Part shown: one piece after another, positions 57,545 to 64,000 of the stretch
Position numbering within the stretch: the stretch's first letter is position 1
How the letters are laid out: each line of letters opens with the position of its first letter
Source of the DNA: Mucilaginibacter sp. OK098
Lineage (GTDB): Bacteria > Bacteroidota > Bacteroidia > Sphingobacteriales > Sphingobacteriaceae
DNA length: 64,000 bases
Assembly: GCF_900142915.1 (NCBI RefSeq)
Contig: NZ_FRCM01000011.1
Span: 62,001 to 126,000, forward strand
Direction: 5' to 3'
Translations under genes and position numbers: made by a program
Notes under the pieces: generated by a model
Database searches by the model: none
The model's input: the letters and a program-made list of their open reading frames with translations, nothing else
What the model was told of the DNA's origin: nothing

Positions 57545-58885
57545 TTATTCAGAATATTCAAAGGTTTCCATAAACTTAGTGGTAAAATTACCAGCCCTAA
57601 AGTTAGGATCCTGTAGTAGCTTTAAGTGGAAAGGTATGGTTGTTTTTACACCTTCAATTACAAACTCGCTTAATGCGCGTGCCATGGTGGCCAGTGCTTC
57701 ATCACGGGTTTGGGCCATACAAATAACTTTGGCAATCATTGAATCGTAATTCGGTGGGATCACATATCCGGCATAAACATGGGTGTCAATACGTACACCA
57801 TGACCACCCGGCGAATGAAAGTTTGTGATCTTTCCTGGTGATGGGCGGAAATTATTAAAAGGATCTTCGGCATTTATACGGCACTCAATTGCATGCAATA
57901 TCGGCTCGTAGTTTTTGCCTGAGATAGGGATGCCGGCTGCAACTTTTATCTGCTCTTTTATTAAATCGAAATTTATAACCTCCTCGGTAACGGGGTGTTC
58001 TACCTGGATCCGGGTATTCATTTCCATAAAATAAAAGTTCCGGTCTTTATCAACCAAAAATTCTACTGTTCCGGCTCCTTCATATTTTACAGCCTTTGCG
58101 CCTTTTATGGCAGCTTCGCCCATTTTTTTACGCAGTTTTTCTGTCATAAAAGGAGAGGGCGACTCTTCCACCAATTTTTGGTGACGGCGCTGGATAGAGC
58201 AATCACGTTCGCTCAGGTGGCATACTTTGCCATATTGGTCGCCAACAACCTGGATCTCAATGTGGCGTGGGTCTTGTACATATTTTTCAAGATACATGCC
58301 ATCGTTACCAAAGGCTGCGCCTGATTCTGCACGGGCGCTATCCCAGGCATTCTCAAACTCTTCATCCTTCCAAACAATGCGCATACCCCTGCCGCCACCA
58401 CCGGCAGTAGCCTTTAGTATAACAGGGTAACCTATTTTTTTAGAAATGCTGATACCTTCCTGTACGCTGGTTAACAAACCTTCTGAGCCCGGGATACAAG
58501 GTACACCGGCCTTTTTCATGGTTTCTTTAGCCGAAGCCTTATCGCCCATGGCATTTATCTGCGCGGCAGTTGCCCCAATAAATTTTATGCCATATTCCGC
58601 ACAAATAGAGGAGAACTTTGCGTTTTCTGATAAAAATCCGTAACCGGGATGAATAGCATCGGCATTGGTTAGTTCTGCTGCCGATATAATATTCGGTATG
58701 TTTAAATACGAGTCGCGGCTTGGAGGAGGGCCTATACAAACAGCTTCATCAGCAAAACGTACATGAAGGCTGTCTCTGTCGGCAGTTGAATATACAGCTA
58801 CGGTTTTTATGCCCATTTCCTTACAGGTGCGAATAATTCGCAAGGCAATTTCTCCCCGGTTAGCTATTAATATTTTTTTAAACAT
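57545..58885 (-). CDS. accC: Acetyl-CoA carboxylase, biotin carboxylase subunit
   Basis: 446 residues. ATP-grasp enzyme: KKILIANRGEIALRIIRTCK at the N-terminus, ATAGGGGRGMRIVW (Gly-rich ATP loop), RDCSIQRRHQKLVEESPSP, MEMNTRIQVEHPVTEEV (metal and carboxybiotin site) and the BC C-terminal domain (AIECRINAEDPFNNFRPSPG). It carboxylates the biotin on AccB. It follows accB by 97 bases of the ATGTGCGG repeat, in the operon that starts at yceD. Confidence 0.97.
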   Translation of the reverse strand: MFKKILIANRGEIALRIIRTCKEMGIKTVAVYSTADRDSLHVRFADEAVCIGPPPSRDSYLNIPNIISAAELTNADAIHPGYGFLSENAKFSSICAEYGIKFIGATAAQINAMGDKASAKETMKKAGVPCIPGSEGLLTSVQEGISISKKIGYPVILKATAGGGGRGMRIVWKDEEFENAWDSARAESGAAFGNDGMYLEKYVQDPRHIEIQVVGDQYGKVCHLSERDCSIQRRHQKLVEESPSPFMTEKLRKKMGEAAIKGAKAVKYEGAGTVEFLVDKDRNFYFMEMNTRIQVEHPVTEEVINFDLIKEQIKVAAGIPISGKNYEPILHAIECRINAEDPFNNFRPSPGKITNFHSPGGHGVRIDTHVYAGYVIPPNYDSMIAKVICMAQTRDEALATMARALSEFVIEGVKTTIPFHLKLLQDPNFRAGNFTTKFMETFEYSE

Positions 58886-58892
58886 AATTTTT

Positions 58893-58982
58893 AAATGTGC
58901 GGATTATCAATGTGCGGATGTGCAGATGATTTTTTGAATGTGCAAGTCATTCGCACATCCACGCATCTGCATATTTGCACAT
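58893..58982. repeat. ATGTGCGG word tract between accB and accC
   Basis: On the minus strand, immediately after the accB stop: ATGTGCAAATATGCAGATGC, GTGGATGTGCGAATG; then a short loop and the complementary arm (plus strand ATGTGCGG, ATGTGCGG, ATGTGCAG). The tract fills nearly the whole spacer in the operon, so it is transcribed and could form a hairpin between accB and accC coding regions. Confidence 0.88.
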
Positions 58983-59450
58983 TTACATCGGTTCAACCAA
59001 AAATAAAGGCTGGTCATATTCAACCGGCGATGCGTTATCAACCAGTATTTTTACGATCCGGCCTGAAACTTCCGATTCAATTTCATTAAATAATTTCATT
59101 GCTTCAATAATGCAAAGTACTGTTCCCGGTTTTATCTCATCGCCAACATTTACAAAAAGCGGTTTTTCAGGGCTTGCTGAGCGATAGAAAGTTCCTATCA
59201 TTGGCGATTTTACAGTTATGTAATGGGATGTATCGGCAACGGGGGCTGCTAAAGGTATTGCTGCAACAGGTGCTGCGGCAGTATGGGCAGCCAATGGTGC
59301 AGTTGAAGCATCTGGAACAGTTGCGTTCACAATAGTTGCAACCTGGTTGGTTTTTATTGTGATCTTAAAGTTTTCCTGTTCTATTGAAACTTCGTTTACT
59401 CCTGATTTGGAAACAAAGCGTATAAGATCCTGAATTTGTTTAATATCCAT
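58983..59450 (-). CDS. accB: Acetyl-CoA carboxylase biotin carboxyl carrier protein
   Basis: 155 residues. N-terminal helix-strand (MDIKQIQDLIRFVSKSGVNE), an Ala/Pro-rich flexible linker (about 42-75), and the biotinyl domain (VKSPMIGTFYRSASPEKPLF, then the biotin site IIEAMKLFNEIES with Lys at about residue 121). Full length and typical. It carries the carboxyl group to the transferase subunits AccA/AccD, encoded elsewhere. It lies between fabH and accC, both joined by repeat tracts. Confidence 0.96.
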   Translation of the reverse strand: MDIKQIQDLIRFVSKSGVNEVSIEQENFKITIKTNQVATIVNATVPDASTAPLAAHTAAAPVAAIPLAAPVADTSHYITVKSPMIGTFYRSASPEKPLFVNVGDEIKPGTVLCIIEAMKLFNEIESEVSGRIVKILVDNASPVEYDQPLFLVEPM

Positions 59451-59488
59451 GCCCGGGGGTTAATTGGTTTTGATAAAGTTATATGATA

Positions 59489-59756
59489 ATGTGCAGATGT
59501 GCAAACTCCAAATGTGCGAATTTCGAATGTGCAGATGTGCGGATGTTTTTAATTAATTAAGATTATTAGTTTATGTAAGCAAATAAACAAAACATATTTG
59601 ATAATGTCCGTGCCGATGTGCAAATGTGCGGATTTCTGATGTGCGGATGAAAAAAATAAACTATCTAATTCGGTGCCATCGCAAATATGTGGATTTTCTC
59701 TCCTCCGCACATCTGCATATTCGCACATCCACGCATCATTTTCTCATTTGCACATC
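59489..59756. repeat. Large ATGTGCGG word tract between fabH copy 2 and accB
   Basis: About 270 bases holding at least nine copies in one orientation on the left (plus strand ATGTGCAG, ATGTGCAA, ATGTGCGA, ATGTGCGG) and the complement on the right, which begins one base after the fabH stop (minus strand TGTGCAAATGAGAAAATGAT, GCGTGGATGTGCG, ATATGCAGATGTGCGG). Between the arms is 60-70 bases of AT-rich sequence. It is the longest example in the window. Confidence 0.88.
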
Positions 59757-60744
59757 AATACGCCCACTTTAAATAGATCGATCCCCAGGTAAACCCGCCG
59801 CCAAAAGCAGCCAGGATCAGGTTATCGCCTTTTTTAAATTTATCTTCCCACTCCCACAAACAAAGTGGTATTGTTCCGTTGGTTGTGTTACCGTATTTTT
59901 CTATATTGATAATTACCTTGTCGGCAGTAACACCGGTACGGCTAGCAGTAGCATCAATAATGCGTTTGTTAGCCTGGTGCGGTACCAGCCATGCAATATC
60001 CTCTGCCACAAGGCCATTGCGCTCCATTACTTCGGCGGCAACATCAGCCATTTTGGTTACGGCAAATTTAAATACGGCCTGGCCCTCCTGGTAAGCAAAA
60101 TGTTCGCGTGCATCAACAGTTTCGTGCGTAGCAGGCCTAACAGACCCACCGGCCTTTTGGTGAAGATAAGGTACGCCGGAACCATCGCTTCTTAAAATGG
60201 AATCGATAATGCCATTGCCTTCGTCATTTGGCTCCAATAAAACTGCACCGCAACCATCACCAAAAATAATACAGGTGGCACGGTCTTCGTAATTGGTAAT
60301 TGACGACATTTTATCGCCGCCAATAACTAAAACTTTTTTATGCTTGCCACTTTCAATAAACTGCGAACCTGTTGCAAGCCCGAATAAAAAGCCCGAACAT
60401 GCAGCCTGCAGGTCGTAACCCCAGGCATTTTTTGCTCCAATTTTATCTGCTAATATATTGGCCGTAGCGGGGAATACCCGATCAGGTGTAGTGGTGCAAA
60501 AAATGATAAGGTCAAGCTCATCGGCACCGATACCACGTTTTTTTAATAATGCTTCAACAGCCGGAACGGCCAGGTCTGATGTGCCTAAGCCCTCACCCTT
60601 TAATATTCTCCGCTCCTTAATACCGGTACGGGTGGTTATCCACTCGTCATTAGTATCTACCATTGTTTCCAGCTCCTGGTTGGTTAATATGTAATCGGGC
60701 ACATAACCATGTACAGCTGTAATAGCAGCATGAATTTTACTCAT
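59755..60744 (-). CDS. fabH: 3-oxoacyl-ACP synthase III, second tandem copy
   Basis: 329 residues. Catalytic Cys in LQAACSGFLFGLATG, His in WLVPHQANKRIID, Asn in YGNTTNGTIPL. It condenses acetyl-CoA (or a branched acyl-CoA) with malonyl-ACP to begin fatty acid synthesis. By hand alignment it is about 88% identical to the copy at 60863-61852, without gaps, and the last 40 or so residues are the same. All catalytic residues are kept in both. Differences include residues near the N-terminus and in the region 180-240, which may shape the acyl pocket. Confidence 0.95.
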   Translation of the reverse strand: MSKIHAAITAVHGYVPDYILTNQELETMVDTNDEWITTRTGIKERRILKGEGLGTSDLAVPAVEALLKKRGIGADELDLIIFCTTTPDRVFPATANILADKIGAKNAWGYDLQAACSGFLFGLATGSQFIESGKHKKVLVIGGDKMSSITNYEDRATCIIFGDGCGAVLLEPNDEGNGIIDSILRSDGSGVPYLHQKAGGSVRPATHETVDAREHFAYQEGQAVFKFAVTKMADVAAEVMERNGLVAEDIAWLVPHQANKRIIDATASRTGVTADKVIINIEKYGNTTNGTIPLCLWEWEDKFKKGDNLILAAFGGGFTWGSIYLKWAY

Positions 60745-60794
60745 TTTAATTTTTTTTACTGAAAAGTGTTTTTGGTGTGCTGATTTATTGACTT

Positions 60795-60862
60795 CAAATG
60801 TGTGGAATAAAATTATAAAATTATTTTAATTCGCACATCTGCATATTCACGCATCCGCACAT
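60795..60862. repeat. ATGTGCGG word tract between the two fabH genes
   Basis: On the minus strand, straight after the stop of the first fabH: ATGTGCGGATGCGTGAATAT, GCAGATGTGCGAATT; a single weak complementary copy (AAATGTGTGG, 60796) lies on the other side. Confidence 0.82.
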
Positions 60863-61852
60863 TTAATAAGCCCACTTTAAATAAATTGACCCCCATGTAA
60901 AGCCACCGCCAAAGGCAGCTAATATCAGGTTATCGCCTTTTTTAAATTTATCTTCCCATTCCCACAAACATAAGGGTAAAGTTCCGTTTGTTGTGTTACC
61001 GTATCGTTCAATATTTATAATCACTTTATCGGGGCTAACACCTGTACGACTGGCCGTAGCATCAATAATACGTTTATTAGCCTGGTGTGGTACAAGCCAC
61101 GCAATGTCATCGGCTTTAAGATTATTGCGCTCCATCACTTCGGCAGCAACTTCGGCCATATTGGTTACGGCAAATTTAAATACTGCCTGCCCCTCCTGGT
61201 ATAAATAGTGTTCGCGCTTGTCAATAGTTTCATGCGAGGCTGGGCTTACTGATCCGCCTGCTTTTTGATGCAAAAACGGAACACCTGAGCCATCGCTCTT
61301 TAAAACAGAATCAATAACGCCATAACCTTCTTCATTTGGCTCCAATAAAACAGCGCCGCAGCCATCACCAAAAATAATGCAGGTTGCACGGTCCTTGTAA
61401 TCAATCATTGATGACATTTTATCACCGCCGATAACTAAAACTTTTTTATACTTACCGGTTTCAATAAACTGCGAGCCGGTTGCAAGGCCAAATAAAAATC
61501 CTGAGCAGGTAGCCTGCAGGTCATAACCCCAGGCATTTTTGGCGCCAATTTTATCTGCCAATATATTTGCAGTTGCGGGGAATACACGATCGGGAGTGGT
61601 GGTGCAAAAAATGATCAGGTCAATTTCATCAGCGCCGATGCCGCGTTTTTTTAACAAGCCATTAACAGCCGGAACTGCCATGTCTGATGTGCCTAATCCC
61701 TCGCCCTTTAAGATTCTTCGTTCTTTGATGCCAGTGCGGATGGTTATCCACTCGTCATTGGTTTCTACCATCGTTTCCAGCTCGTGGTTGGTAAGTACGT
61801 AATCAGGCACATAACCATTCACAGCTGTAATAGCAGCATGAATTTTATTCAT
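60863..61852 (-). CDS. fabH: 3-oxoacyl-ACP synthase III, first tandem copy
   Basis: 329 residues, the copy next to plsX and thus in the usual bacterial place. Catalytic Cys (LQATCSGFLFGLATG; Thr where the other copy has Ala), His (WLVPHQANKRIID) and Asn (YGNTTNGTLPL) are intact. It follows plsX by 11 bases. Tandem FabH copies of differing chain specificity are known in bacteria that make branched-chain fatty acids, which is common in Bacteroidota; whether these two differ is not known. Confidence 0.95.
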   Translation of the reverse strand: MNKIHAAITAVNGYVPDYVLTNHELETMVETNDEWITIRTGIKERRILKGEGLGTSDMAVPAVNGLLKKRGIGADEIDLIIFCTTTPDRVFPATANILADKIGAKNAWGYDLQATCSGFLFGLATGSQFIETGKYKKVLVIGGDKMSSMIDYKDRATCIIFGDGCGAVLLEPNEEGYGVIDSVLKSDGSGVPFLHQKAGGSVSPASHETIDKREHYLYQEGQAVFKFAVTNMAEVAAEVMERNNLKADDIAWLVPHQANKRIIDATASRTGVSPDKVIINIERYGNTTNGTLPLCLWEWEDKFKKGDNLILAAFGGGFTWGSIYLKWAY

Positions 61853-61863
61853 TATAATATTTT

Positions 61864-62805
61864 TTACTGGAAAGCCAGTTTAATTTTATCTGTAAGACCG
61901 CTTTCAACCATGTTTTTAGAAAGCAGCACCATGTTTTTAATAGCCTCGGGGTTTGATATGCCGTGGCCAACAACAACGGGGGCATTTACACCCAATATGG
62001 GGCTGCCACCGTATTGTTCATAATTAAACCTGTCGAAAAATTCGTCTTTTAACCTTCTTTTAAGGCTAACTACATAAAACGATTCAGCAAGCTTTAATAT
62101 TACATTGCCGGTAAAGCCATCGCAAACAAAAACATCAGCATGGTCGCCAAACAGTAAGTCGCGGCCTTCAACGTTACCGGTAAAATTAATCAATTGCGAT
62201 TCTTTCATCAGTTGCCAGGCTGCCAGGCTAAGTATATTGCCCTTCTCCTCTTCTTCGCCGATGTTTATTAATGCAACACGCGGATTGTTAGTGCCATAAA
62301 CATACTGTGCAAATAAGCTGCCCAGCACACCAAATTGCACTAAATATTCAGGCTTGCAATCGGCATTGGCGCCTACATCAACTAAAATACCCAAACCGCC
62401 TTCCAGTTTGGGTACAAAACTTGCTATTGCAGGGCGCAAAATGCCGGGAATGGCTTTTACACTAAACATAGCACCTACCAGCATAGCTCCGCTATTACCG
62501 GCTGATGAAAATGCATCAATGCCCCCTTCTTTAAGCAATTTAAAACCGACAGAAATACTTGAGTCAGGTTTTTGAACAATGGCTTTTGTAGGGTGCTCAC
62601 CCATACCTATCACCTCTGTTGTATGAACAAAGTCGAAATGATCGGGGTTAAAATTATTTTCCTGAAGTATGCTTACCGTCTGATCTTTGTCGCCAATAAG
62701 CACCAATTTCTGGTCGGCAGATAATACTTTATAAGCTTCAATTGCCCCTAAAACGGTTGCTTTGGGAGCGTAATCACCGCCCATAATATCTAAGCCAATC
62801 TTCAT
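61864..62805 (-). CDS. plsX: Phosphate acyltransferase PlsX
   Basis: 313 residues. KIGLDIMGGDYAPKATVLGA at the N-terminus, SAGNSGAMLVGAMFSV (ligand-binding loop), LVDVGANADCKPEYLVQFG, and VFVCDGFTGNVILKLAES. It makes acyl-phosphate from acyl-ACP, feeding PlsY for membrane lipid synthesis. The gene order yceD-rpmF-plsX-fabH is widely conserved in bacteria. Confidence 0.97.
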   Translation of the reverse strand: MKIGLDIMGGDYAPKATVLGAIEAYKVLSADQKLVLIGDKDQTVSILQENNFNPDHFDFVHTTEVIGMGEHPTKAIVQKPDSSISVGFKLLKEGGIDAFSSAGNSGAMLVGAMFSVKAIPGILRPAIASFVPKLEGGLGILVDVGANADCKPEYLVQFGVLGSLFAQYVYGTNNPRVALINIGEEEEKGNILSLAAWQLMKESQLINFTGNVEGRDLLFGDHADVFVCDGFTGNVILKLAESFYVVSLKRRLKDEFFDRFNYEQYGGSPILGVNAPVVVGHGISNPEAIKNMVLLSKNMVESGLTDKIKLAFQ

Positions 62806-62820
62806 ACCAGAAAATTAAAC

Positions 62821-63012
62821 CTAAGCTACAGCTGCTTTCTCAATCAGTAATTTACCGTTGTAGTATACATTGCCATCAACAGTGTAAGCTCTGTGTGGTA
62901 AATGTACAGCACCTGTAGTTTTGCAGGTAGTTAAGGTTGGCGCTACAGCATTATCATGCGTTCTGCGTTTATCTCTCCTTGATTTGGATATTTTGCGTTT
63001 TGGATGTGGCAT
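62821..63012 (-). CDS. rpmF: 50S ribosomal protein L32
   Basis: 63 residues. MPHPKRKISKSRRDKRRTHD is the typical L32 start. In zinc-binding L32 two CxxC pairs follow; here only a single Cys remains (TTCKTTGAVHLPHRAY), so this is the zinc-free form. It lies 15 bases before plsX and 19 bases after the YceD-like gene in the same operon. Confidence 0.96.
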   Translation of the reverse strand: MPHPKRKISKSRRDKRRTHDNAVAPTLTTCKTTGAVHLPHRAYTVDGNVYYNGKLLIEKAAVA

Positions 63013-63031
63013 AAAACCTGGTATTTATATT

Positions 63032-63553
63032 TTATTTAATCTTTTTGAGCGCGTCCCACCGTGGGTCTGCCTGCTCATTTTGTTCGGTATTTGCCGAAAG
63101 CTTATTTAAGCTATCAAGCATTTCTTTATCACAAAAGGAAGTTTTCCCTTCGTTGTCACACACCGTAATAAATGGCAATGCAACGTTTATATATTCGTAT
63201 ATCAGCCCCGCTATATTGATCTCATGATCATTTTTAGTAAGGACGATGATCTCTTCATCTTCACCAATTTCCTCTTCGCTAAACTTTGCCACCTGTTGTT
63301 CGTGTATATCCACCTGTTGCGGATATTGCGCCAAACACCTGTCGCAGTTTGCATCAATTGTTCCGGTGATCTGAAAATTCAGGATAATCATAGTTTCCTG
63401 TCTTTCTAACTCTACCTGGCAATTTAAGTTTGCCTTTTTAACCAGCGAATATTCAAACTCGTTAAAAAAAGCATCATTAATAATGTACTCAAACTGGTGC
63501 TTCCCCAGTTTCAGGCCGGTAAAGGGAATCGAAAAATTTCTTAGCGATTTCAA
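63032..63553 (-). CDS. yceD: YceD-family (DUF177) protein
   Basis: 173 residues when started at the TTG at 63553 (MKSLRNFSIPFTGLKLGKHQ). The longer frame from the TTG at 63574 overlaps the promoter and is rejected. DUF177 features: EYIINDAFFNEFEYSLV, a Cys pair in the core (DANCDRCLAQYPQQVD), VLTKNDHEINIAGLIYEYI, LPFITVCDNEGKTSFCD and the terminal DPRWDALKKI. In other bacteria YceD acts in 23S rRNA accumulation with the L32 gene next to it, as here. It is the first gene of the lipid operon. Confidence 0.88.
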   Translation of the reverse strand: MKSLRNFSIPFTGLKLGKHQFEYIINDAFFNEFEYSLVKKANLNCQVELERQETMIILNFQITGTIDANCDRCLAQYPQQVDIHEQQVAKFSEEEIGEDEEIIVLTKNDHEINIAGLIYEYINVALPFITVCDNEGKTSFCDKEMLDSLNKLSANTEQNEQADPRWDALKKIK

Positions 63554-63571
63554 TGAGCAACAATTAGCCTG

Positions 63572-63579
63572 CAAATGTA
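63572..63579 (-). promoter_or_regulatory. -7 promoter element of the yceD-rpmF-plsX-fabH-acc operon
   Basis: On the minus strand TACATTTG (63579-63572), an exact TAnnTTTG match. The predicted transcription start near 63565 leaves a leader of about 12 bases before the TTG at 63553. Confidence 0.55.
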
Positions 63580-63658
63580 AGGATAAATATGATAATTGAA
63601 AAGTGTTTTTTTAAAACGATTTTAAGAGCATTGATTTCCTGAAACCTGTAGCTCTTTT

Positions 63659-63695
63659 AATAATAAAGGCCCTTATTTAAAGGGCCTTTATTATT
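63659..63695 (-). terminator. Intrinsic terminator of the SusD gene
   Basis: AATAATAAAGGCCCTT and AAGGGCCTTTATTATT form a perfect 16-bp stem with a five-base loop, 19 bases after the SusD stop on the minus strand. Confidence 0.82.
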
Positions 63696-63714
63696 AATGG
63701 TTGATAGGAGTGGA

Positions 63715-64000
63715 TTAAAAATTTGGTTTATTAACGTCCCACCATAAGCGGGTGCCACCGTTATCAGCGCCATTCAAAAGTTTTACACCACCTTGTACAC
63801 CGGCGGTATTTGTTGTGTACTCGCTTAAAGGATAAGGTAAACGGCGTACCTGTATTTTAGTATCAATTGTTCCGTTACTGTTATTATTTACAACAGGGAA
63901 CAATTTGGGATAACCTGTACGACGGAATTCTGTCCAGGCTTCCTGCCCTTCGGGAAACATGGCAAGCCATTTTTGGGTAATGATCCGCTCAAGCTTTGTT
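63715..64000 (-). CDS. SusD/RagB-family outer-membrane nutrient-binding lipoprotein (C-terminal part)
   Basis: The frame runs on beyond the window edge upstream (codons before 63960 read TKLERIITQKWLAM). The visible part is the last 95 residues: IITQKWLAMFPEGQEAWTEF is the conserved SusD helix, followed by RRTGYPKL, QVRRLPYPLSEY (the C-terminal PYP motif) and WWDVNKPNF at the end, as in the SusD-like_2 subgroup. It pairs with a SusC TonB-dependent porin, expected upstream outside the window. The substrate is unknown. Confidence 0.92.
   Translation of the reverse strand, partial: TKLERIITQKWLAMFPEGQEAWTEFRRTGYPKLFPVVNNNSNGTIDTKIQVRRLPYPLSEYTTNTAGVQGGVKLLNGADNGGTRLWWDVNKPNF

Noticed and set aside
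58895..59089. 64-codon open frame on the plus strand (starts MCGLSMCGCADD)
   Set aside because: Repeat-derived in its first half and antisense to accB in the second.
59489..59756. Repeat tract considered as a CRISPR array
   Set aside because: Units are about 8 bases, degenerate, in two orientations, without unique spacers of regular length, and no cas genes are near.
63554..63574. TTG at 63574 as start of the YceD-like protein
   Set aside because: The codon overlaps the exact -7 element TACATTTG; the TTG at 63553 gives the conserved N-terminus MKSLRNFSIPF.

Overview
The window looks like chromosomal DNA of a Bacteroidota bacterium, most likely family Sphingobacteriaceae (Mucilaginibacter or Pedobacter type). 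The signs are a SusD/RagB protein, a type IX secretion C-terminal domain, bacteroidete -7 promoter elements (TAnnTTTG) in place of sigma70 boxes, few Shine-Dalgarno sequences, an E. coli-type GlnRS, and the order yceD-rpmF-plsX-fabH-accB-accC. Genus assignment is inference. I see no rRNA, tRNA, CRISPR array, insertion sequence or phage block.

Layout. 1-5 kb: 3' end of a GH20 hexosaminidase, a Tat-exported sugar isomerase-like protein, an alkyltransferase-like DNA repair protein, two VOC proteins, an AhpD-like protein, a lone ExbD and the Tag glycosylase. 5.7-16.5 kb: polA, a Uma2 nuclease, glgA-glgC, a luciferase-like oxidoreductase, yicC-gmk-nadD and miaE. 16.5-17.1 kb: a non-coding, nested-palindrome element. 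17-22.5 kb: a LytS/LytR-type two-component pair, an intradiol dioxygenase-like lipoprotein and a T9SS cargo protein. 22.6-34.4 kb: assorted enzymes (FAD monooxygenase, RsmI-like, MetE-like, SirB1-like, methyltransferase, DEDDh exonuclease), an outer-membrane barrel, a deoxyhypusine synthase homologue, DinD and an amidase. 34.5-42.3 kb: glnS, an M28 peptidase, and trpE-trpG-trpC without trpD, preceded by a clear trp leader peptide and attenuator. 42.3-47 kb: small membrane proteins, an AI-2E family permease, an NtrC-type regulator and a 74-residue phosphoacceptor-like protein. 47-56.4 kb: an OMP, a crotonase with a lone B12-binding domain, pgi, lutB, an M28 aminopeptidase and rpiB. 56.5-63.6 kb: tatC and the lipid operon yceD-rpmF-plsX-fabH-fabH-accB-accC, with fabH duplicated in tandem. 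63.7 kb to the end: C-terminus of a SusD homologue.

The two observations I find most notable are not protein genes. First, about twenty genes are followed at once by a locus-specific tract: a word of about 7-10 nt repeated imperfectly in coding orientation from the stop codon, often followed by its reverse complement, so that the transcript could fold into a long hairpin. Several words recur at more than one gene (ATGTGCGG after six genes, GTTCATAG after three). Second, upstream of trpE there is a 19-codon leader ORF with tandem Trp codons, a good promoter just before it and an 11-bp terminator hairpin just after it.
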